NCBI GenBank assembly: GCA_030770425.1
Contig: JASJFT010000011.1
Coordinates: forward strand, 62,001-126,000
Direction of reading: 5' to 3'
Source of the DNA: Darksidea phi
Taxonomy: Eukaryota > Ascomycota > Dothideomycetes > Pleosporales > Lentitheciaceae
DNA: 64,000 nucleotides
Of this stretch, positions 58,368 through 64,000 are shown one piece after another; the first letter of the stretch is position 1; the number at the start of each line of letters is the position of its first letter. The position numbers and the translations under genes are program-made. The notes under the pieces were generated by a model. It saw only the letters and a list, made by a program, of their open reading frames with translations. It did no database searches and was not told the origin of the DNA.

Positions 58368-59112
58368 CTATTCGGAGGTATCACCTCTACGTTGCCACTT
58401 GAGCGATGCATCGTCTTGGGTGATGACCGCCACTCCAGCCTCCTTGTACTCCTTCAGCACTTCGTCCATGCTCGAAGGATCGACCGCCCTGGTCGCTTCC
58501 CCGATTACCCTTGTTTTGAACCCCTCCCGTGCAGAGTCTATTGCGGTATACCTCACGCAGTAGTCGGCCGCCAACCCAGCGACGAAAACATCCGTGATAT
58601 CTTCATCGTGCAGGATCTTGGCCAGCTCGCTTTTGCTCACACATGGATCCTTGAACGGGTCTGCAAATGCAGAATACATCTCGACCCGCTTGTCCTGCCC
58701 CTTCTCTACGACCTTGTGCACCTTGCTGACATCTAGCTCTGGGAGCAGCTCTGCGCCTTTCGTGCCCTGAACGCAGTGGGCTGGCCATAATCGCGTTTCT
58801 TGGGTTTCCGAGGCGTTGAGCGGGTTTGCGATGGTGATCATGGATTCGAAGGGCTTGTTGTTCGGCGGTGGGTGGTTGGATGCGAAGGAGATGTGGTCTC
58901 GCGGGTGGAAGTCCTTGGTTGCGATCTTGATGGCGAAGGGAAGGGCGAGGAGCTGGTTCAGAGCTAGAACGATGTCGCGACCGCCTGTTACAGCGAGCGA
59001 TCCATGCTAGAGTAGGCTGTTAGCTAGACCTTGGTCTCGGACAGCATGCGCTTACTGGAGGGCAGAAGTCCTCTTGGACATCGACGAGGACAAGTGCTGG
59101 CTTGAACGCCAT
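58368..59112 (-). CDS. PNC1: Nicotinamidase (NAD salvage)
   Basis: Exons 59056-59112 and 58368-59006 (49-bp intron, GTAAGC..TAG, phase 0) give 231 aa. It hydrolyses nicotinamide to nicotinic acid and ammonia, feeding the Preiss-Handler branch of NAD synthesis; in yeast it also relieves nicotinamide inhibition of sirtuins. Isochorismatase-like fold: catalytic Asp in LVLVDVQEDF near the N-terminus, metal-binding DFHPRDH, Lys in VVEKGQD before YSAF, and nucleophile Cys in AADYCVRYTA, all present and ordered as in yeast Pnc1. WPAHCVQGT is also typical. Length matches the family. It is transcribed divergently from the COX4 gene over a 324-bp shared promoter. Confidence 0.95.
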
Positions 59113-59436
59113 GATCGCTGTGTCTGAGTGGCGCCTGGGAGTAGGATACGGAGGGGTAAGTTAATATGAAGGAGAAGCCATCGCGACTGTAGCCTACGTG
59201 ACGGTGCTGCTGATTCACCGTAGCCTCGCGCGAGCTCAGAGTGACCCGCGCCGAGGACTGACTGATAGGTGGCCGCGGGAGCTGGTTCAGCGTTGTGGCT
59301 GAGTGGTTCCATCGAGTGGCTGGTGAGTATGTGTCAGCAGAGCTTGCCAAGCTCCCCATCGCTTGAACGTCGACCGACAACTTTGCAGCTCGACACCACC
59401 GCAACCCTCTCTCCATTCCGCCCAATTGCCGCCGCC
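59113..59436. promoter_or_regulatory. Shared divergent promoter of PNC1 and COX4
   Basis: Only 324 bp separate the two start codons, so both genes must take their core promoters and leaders from this interval. The right 80 bases are C/A-rich, like a 5' leader. I could not identify a specific binding site with confidence. Confidence 0.6.
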
Positions 59437-60340
59437 ATGTTCCTCCAGCGCTCTGCCTTTGCCGTCGCCAGGCGAGCAGCTCCCCGCGCCATTGCCCGCC
59501 GCACCTTCACCACCACCTTCGTCCGCCGTAAGTCCCGCAGGGAGAGCTATCGTACGATCACCACTGACATCCATTGCAGGCGATGTGAACGAGAAGGCGA
59601 CCGCCGACAAGGAGGCCGGCCACTCGGCGAATGCTTCTAGCGTTGTCGAGGGCTACAAGAAGATTGACGGTACGTGCGCTGCCCACCGTCCCGACTGCCG
59701 CTCTCCCGAGCTCCACATCGGTTGGCACAATACAAAGGATATCTGAGGCCAATTGCTGACAAGATCATTACTATAGAAATCAAGACCGAGGCCGATCTCC
59801 TTCCCCCTGGTGCGAAGCCCGGAACCGTGCCTACCGACCTCGAACAAGCTACCGGTCTGGAGCGTCTCGAAATTTTGGGCAAGATGCAGGGCATTGATAT
59901 CTTCGACATGAGGCCACTAGATGCCAGCCGCGTCGGTACGTCACAGGAGCGACCAGTTTGGAATGGACTAGGAAGATGAGACGAGATAGAGTGATGACTG
60001 ATGGATCACAGGCACCCCGGAGGACCCCATCGTTGTCAACTCGGCCGGCAACGAACAATATGTCGGCTGCACTGGCTGCCCTGCCGACTCGCATAATGTC
60101 CTCTGGATCACCGTACGAGCTCCAAACATCCGTTGCCTGCCACACTGCTGACTCTCCTAGCTCACCCGTGAGGAGCCCCAATCTCGCTGCATGGAGTGCG
60201 GTTCCACCTACAAGATGCACTATGTTGGCCCGGCAGACGACCCGCACTCGCACGACCACGGCCATGACGACCACCACGGCCCGCCACCCAAGCCAAAGGA
60301 CATGGCCGACTTCATCAAGCCAGAATACCTGCACGCATAA
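59437..60340 (+). CDS. COX4: Cytochrome c oxidase subunit 4 (COX5B-type zinc subunit)
   Basis: Exons 59437-59527, 59580-59669, 59777-59935, 60012-60112 and 60161-60340, with matching phases, give 206 aa. Nuclear-encoded subunit of respiratory complex IV in the mitochondrial inner membrane. Residues 1-30 form a classic Arg/Ala-rich, acid-free mitochondrial presequence. The mature part carries the family core: LLPPGAKPGTVPTDLEQATGLERLE, EDPIVV, and zinc ligands in YVGCTGCPADSHNVLW and SRCMECGSTYKM. The C-terminus has a His/Asp-rich insert (HSHDHGHDDHHG) before KPEYLHA, longer than in yeast. It is intron-rich for its size. Its 3' end converges on CGI121, with 233 bp between the stops. Confidence 0.95.
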
Positions 60341-60573
60341 GACGTGACTCTGATAGAATCGGCCGTGTATCTATACAACCATGCAGACCACCCCGGCATC
60401 TCCACTGCAACCTTGTAGCATAGTCCGAACCGAATTTTTATTATTTTAGATTCGTGAAGTCAATCTCATCGGCGTTTGTACGAATGAGATGTTAAGTCAA
60501 CCTTCCGGCTATGTTACGCTACCGTTCGTGTCGAGTTTGTTGCCTTTTTTACGCGTGATATCTGAGGCTATCT

Positions 60574-61167
60574 TCACGACCCCTTCAAAGTCATAGTCCC
60601 CAAAATAACACTTTCCATATCTAGCTTTTCATCCTTCATCGCACCATTCACTGCCTCCTTCTTGCCCTTGCCACCATCGTTCAATTTATATGTTTTCCTA
60701 ATCTTTGCCTCGTCCGCCCACATACCCAGCTCCTCGCCCTCCTCTCCGATCTCGACACAAGTCCCATGCACCACCTCGCCTAGATGCTTACTCACACTCT
60801 CTTCCGTGATCTCCGGCGCAAGCGAGAACTTGACAGCAATCATGTGAGCAGTAGAATCGCTAATTCCAAACTTGCGGTAGCTTTCGCCAATATTGTTGTT
60901 CGGATGTAAACGAAAGACCAGCTCCGAATGCGGCGTACGGGTCTTCATGGTGTTTTGCAGGTAGGCGTGCAGCGCGAGGGCTGCGGCTAGGAGCAGGTGC
61001 CGGGGGGAGAGGATCATGGTGGCGTCGAGAAAAGCATAGTCGAAGGCTGGGTTGGCTTCTAGGAGTTGGTTTCGGAGGAAGGCGGCGTTTGCGACGTCTT
61101 TGTAGAGGGCGATTTGGATCGGGTGGGAGGGGTAGTGGGGGAGGGTGAAGGTTCGGGGTCGCGCCAT
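60574..61167 (-). CDS. CGI121: EKC/KEOPS complex subunit CGI121
   Basis: Single exon, 197 aa, ATG at 61167-61165. The frame is open upstream but has no other ATG. KEOPS makes the N6-threonylcarbamoyl (t6A) modification of ANN-decoding tRNAs and affects telomeres; Cgi121 binds Bud32 and the tRNA 3' end. Family features are visible: LPHYPSHPIQIALYKDVANA at the start, AFLDATMILSPRHLLLAAALAL, then SELVFRLHPNNNIGESYRKFGI, and the conserved small-residue helix with MIAVKF. The segment KGKKEAVNGAMKDEKLDMES is a charged linker as in other filamentous fungi. Length is close to family size (about 180-200). Confidence 0.9.
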   Translation of the reverse strand: MARPRTFTLPHYPSHPIQIALYKDVANAAFLRNQLLEANPAFDYAFLDATMILSPRHLLLAAALALHAYLQNTMKTRTPHSELVFRLHPNNNIGESYRKFGISDSTAHMIAVKFSLAPEITEESVSKHLGEVVHGTCVEIGEEGEELGMWADEAKIRKTYKLNDGGKGKKEAVNGAMKDEKLDMESVILGTMTLKGS

Positions 61168-61961
61168 GACGGGGATGTTCCTGCTCCTTGAGCTGCCTTT
61201 GGAATGATGTGAGATGTTCGGAAAATTGAGTATTCGTATGTCCAAGTGCAGTCCGCTGTTTCACTGAAGTTGGCCGCCCCGAAGCCTCTCGATGACTCCA
61301 GGTGTCTTCTGGGTGAGCGTCGCTCGCTCCGACACTCCGGAGACGACGCGGTAGCCGCCGGCAATGCTTCCGAAACAATGGCACGTAGATCCTCCCGCCG
61401 AACAATCTAGGTCCAGGCACGATCTCAATCGTTCTTCTTTCATCCAGATGGCCGGTTCGGGGCGCCAGCAGAGGAAGGCTCTTAGCGTGGCGCGCGAGCT
61501 AGTCGTTCGCGAAGGAGAGATTTGAGGCTGTGAGCCACCGCGCTCGCTGTGTGGCAGGTCAGGGTTTGCATGCCAGATGTCATCGGCGGGGCTGCTCAGA
61601 CAGCGGGCCGGGGCACGTCAGTGACGGATGCGGTTATCGTGGCGCTGGCTCATTCCAGGGTTCTGCCGTTGAAATATCTATCCTTACTCGGCGTGGCAGT
61701 GTGGCCTCGACGCTTGAGCTGAAAAGCCTCCCGCGACGGGACATCCCCCGACTCCCGCCACGGGCATCTCTCCTGACACCGAAAACGAGTCCTGCACGTA
61801 TTACTGACATCCCTCACACGCGCGCCGCTCCCAGCCCAGCGGCGTTGTCCGGCGTTGCTCGGCCTGCTATGCTTACTGATTGACAGCCAGCCCCCAGCGG
61901 TGCCTGCAGCAAGCGGCTTCTTCCACGGCGGATCCCATTCCTACGTTAACCTTTCGCAGTC
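61168..61961. other. Divergent promoter region, CGI121 and Zn2Cys6 gene
   Basis: About 790 bp between two divergent start codons. No coding region recognised. Small frames present overlap on opposite strands and appear compositional. Confidence 0.5.
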
Positions 61962-64000
61962 ATGGGTCCGAAGCGACCCTCCGACGATAACCTCTCTCAG
62001 GCCGCCAAAATTCCCAAGCTCGAGCCGGGCCTTGCCGCCAGTCCATTGCTCGGGAGCCCGCAGAATGATTTCTCGGGCTCCGTCAAGAAGAAGCTGGCCA
62101 GCTCGTCGCGGACGGGCCAGGCCTGCGACCGGTGCAAGGTACGTCATGCGCATCTAACCCACAACGGCAGTGCCCGTCGCACTTCATGCTTCATGTGCGA
62201 TGCAGTAGCACAGTGCTCACTTGCGACGCTCAATTGACACCTTGCAGGTGCGAAAGATACGATGTGACCCGCGACCAGAGGGCTGTTCGCCCTGCGCGCA
62301 GAATCGCACCGCCTGCAAGACGACGGACCGAATCACCGGCAAAGCGACTACGCGCGGGCACACCGAAGCGATGGAGGCTGAAAATACCTACATGCGTGCT
62401 CAGATCGCCGAGATGCAGGCCCAGCTAAAAGAGCTGGGCATTGAACCGCGAGCTCCGTCTGGCTACAACAGCTTCGCACCCCCGAGTGCGACATGGCCAT
62501 CCTCAGGCGTCGCGAACGAATGGGCTGAGGACGCGCAGCGCCGAACGAGCACCTCCTCTATACCCGGGTATGCACCGGCGAGCGCACTCGAGAATAGCGG
62601 TCCGCTGCCCCAGTTTAAGAGCAACTCGTTTGGTGACAACTATCTCGGCGTGGCTTCGTCAGATTCGCTGCTAAGCAACATGAAAGGGACGTCGCTATCC
62701 GTTTTTGGCCACGAGATCGACATTACCGATTTCGTGGAAAATGAGCAAGACTACGATAACTCGGTCATGTCCTATAATCACGTCATCAAGGTCGCCTTGG
62801 GCGAAGACCGCGTCGTACCAGTCCCGTTCCCGCCATATCCACTACTAAGCGAATACTGCACCTGGTACCTTCGTTCCTTAAACCCTTACACCATGCTCAT
62901 GGACAAGCCAACGCTCATGAAACTGGTCTGGCGCATCGGCAACGAACCGCATTTCGCTCCAACCGTAGCCGAGACCGTGTCTATACACATGGCCATCGCC
63001 ACGCTCAAATACCAAATCTCCGTCAGGAACCAAGAGGCAGCGGTGTTGGAGGAATCACATCGTCATTATCGTTATGCTCTAAGCTTCTTCAACCAACTTC
63101 TGTTGTCGCACACATGGCAAGACGTGCAAGCCCTGGCGATGATCAGCCATCACCTCCGCAACTTCCCGAAGCCTGGTGCGGCTTGGGTGGTGATCTCTGT
63201 GACCTTGCTCCTCGCCATTGAACTTGGATTCCATCGCTCTGCGAAGGCGTGGGCTGATTCAGCTAACAAGATGGACCAAGTAGAAATCGAGATGCGGAAG
63301 CGTGTCTTTTGGACTCTTTATGCGCTTGCCATCAGTCTAAGCGGAAAGTTGGGGCGGCCGATACCAATTAGCGTCGACAACATTGACATTGAGTTTCCCG
63401 AACCGCTCAACGACTGCTTGCCCGGGGAGGATGTGAGCTTGACTCCCTACCGCAAGTGCTCGTTTATCGTGGGCATACAGATAGCCAAGTATGCTGTCTG
63501 GTTGTCCAAGCTCTATGGGACGCTTTACACCGTCAATCCATCGTCGCGCGATTATGAAGACACCCTGAAGCGACTAGAACTTGGTATTCGCGAGTGGAAA
63601 GACGAACTACCTCCCGAAATAAAGGATCCAGCCGGCGCCAGCCAGGATGACTACATCTTTGCTTTATACCTCGAGTATTGGCACCAGGAGTATCAATTGC
63701 TTCTGCACCATCCTGCTGTGTGCCGATCAAAGGACCCTGAGGTCATCAATTCGAATCTTGACAAGTGTCTATCGGCTTCGCAAAGCATGCTGCATGCGTG
63801 CAACGAGATGAGGAAATTTAGGAGCTTAGACATTCCTTGGATCAATGCAGTTGCTCAAATCGCCGCCATTTTCACTACGTTGTTCATTTACTTCCAGCGA
63901 AAGGACCAAATGTCTTCAGCAGACATGACTAAGCTCAGGAATGATTCGTTTCAGTGGATCGATTTAATGGGCGAATGGGGTCAACTCTTAGGTCAGGAAG
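61962..64000 (+). CDS. Zn(II)2Cys6 transcription factor, truncated by window end
   Basis: Exon 1 is 61962-62138; intron 62139-62247 (109 bp, phase 0) cuts the zinc cluster after ACDRCK, a common position. Exon 2 runs from 62248 past the edge, with 643 residues visible. The binuclear cluster has spacing C-X2-C-X6-C-X6-C-X2-C-X6-C (about residues 54-81), preceded by a basic, disordered N-terminus and followed by a linker and a coiled-coil-like helix (MEAENTYMRAQIAEMQAQLKEL) suited to dimerisation. From about residue 230 comes a fungal_trans (xylanolytic activator-type) middle homology region: PPYPLLSEYCTWYLRSLNPY, AMISHHLRNFP, IELGFHRSAKAW, EMRKRVFWTLYALAISLSGKLGRP. Nuclear DNA-binding regulator; its target pathway cannot be named from sequence. 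The C-terminus lies outside the window. Confidence 0.92.

Noticed and set aside
1..64000. tRNA or rRNA genes
   Set aside because: No cloverleaf-like segment with a T-loop motif or rRNA-like block was noticed while reading; a tRNA search program was not available.

Overview
The window is nuclear DNA of a filamentous ascomycete (Pezizomycotina; a Dothideomycete-like fungus is the best guess). Reasons: many 43-110 bp GT..AG introns with CTAAC-type branch sites, a Zn(II)2Cys6 regulator, HET-domain and patatin-NB-ARC-TPR genes, AA9-type oxygenase remains, and AT-rich patches with CpA-to-TpA type decay as left by RIP (repeat-induced point mutation). All gene models below were spliced by eye from reading frame and splice signals. 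|| Layout. 1-10 kb is an allorecognition-type block: an apparently intact five-exon patatin/NB-ARC/TPR NLR-like gene (1156-5279) with a strikingly homogeneous TPR array, an inverted C-terminal scrap of a second NLR (5576-5935), an assembly gap edged by homopolymer artefacts (about 6965-7203), and a HET-domain gene (7651-10077). 11.4-14.7 kb holds a decayed F-box/LRR-like gene and a secreted subtilase with altered catalytic-site motifs. 15.9-19.4 kb and 23.1-27.5 kb hold two very large, mostly disordered conserved fungal proteins. Between and after them lie relics: a beta-lactamase-like gene (about 20.9-21.4 kb), an AA9 LPMO pseudogene killed by RIP-like stops (28.9-29.9 kb), an F-box fragment (32.3 kb) and an AT-rich island (31.1-32.2 kb). 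33-40 kb is gene-poor. || 40.2-49.1 kb contains three Myb/SANT-type genes. 49-55.7 kb has no recognisable gene. 55.7-64 kb is dense core genome: an oxysterol-binding protein, nicotinamidase (PNC1), cytochrome c oxidase subunit 4, the KEOPS subunit CGI121, and a Zn2Cys6 transcription factor that runs off the right edge. || Functionally the left third is fast-evolving self/non-self and decayed secretory material. The right end is housekeeping: lipid transfer, NAD salvage, respiration and tRNA t6A modification. The most interesting item is the NLR, whose TPR array is built from 126-bp units with a duplicated four-unit (504 bp) block and variation confined to a few residues.
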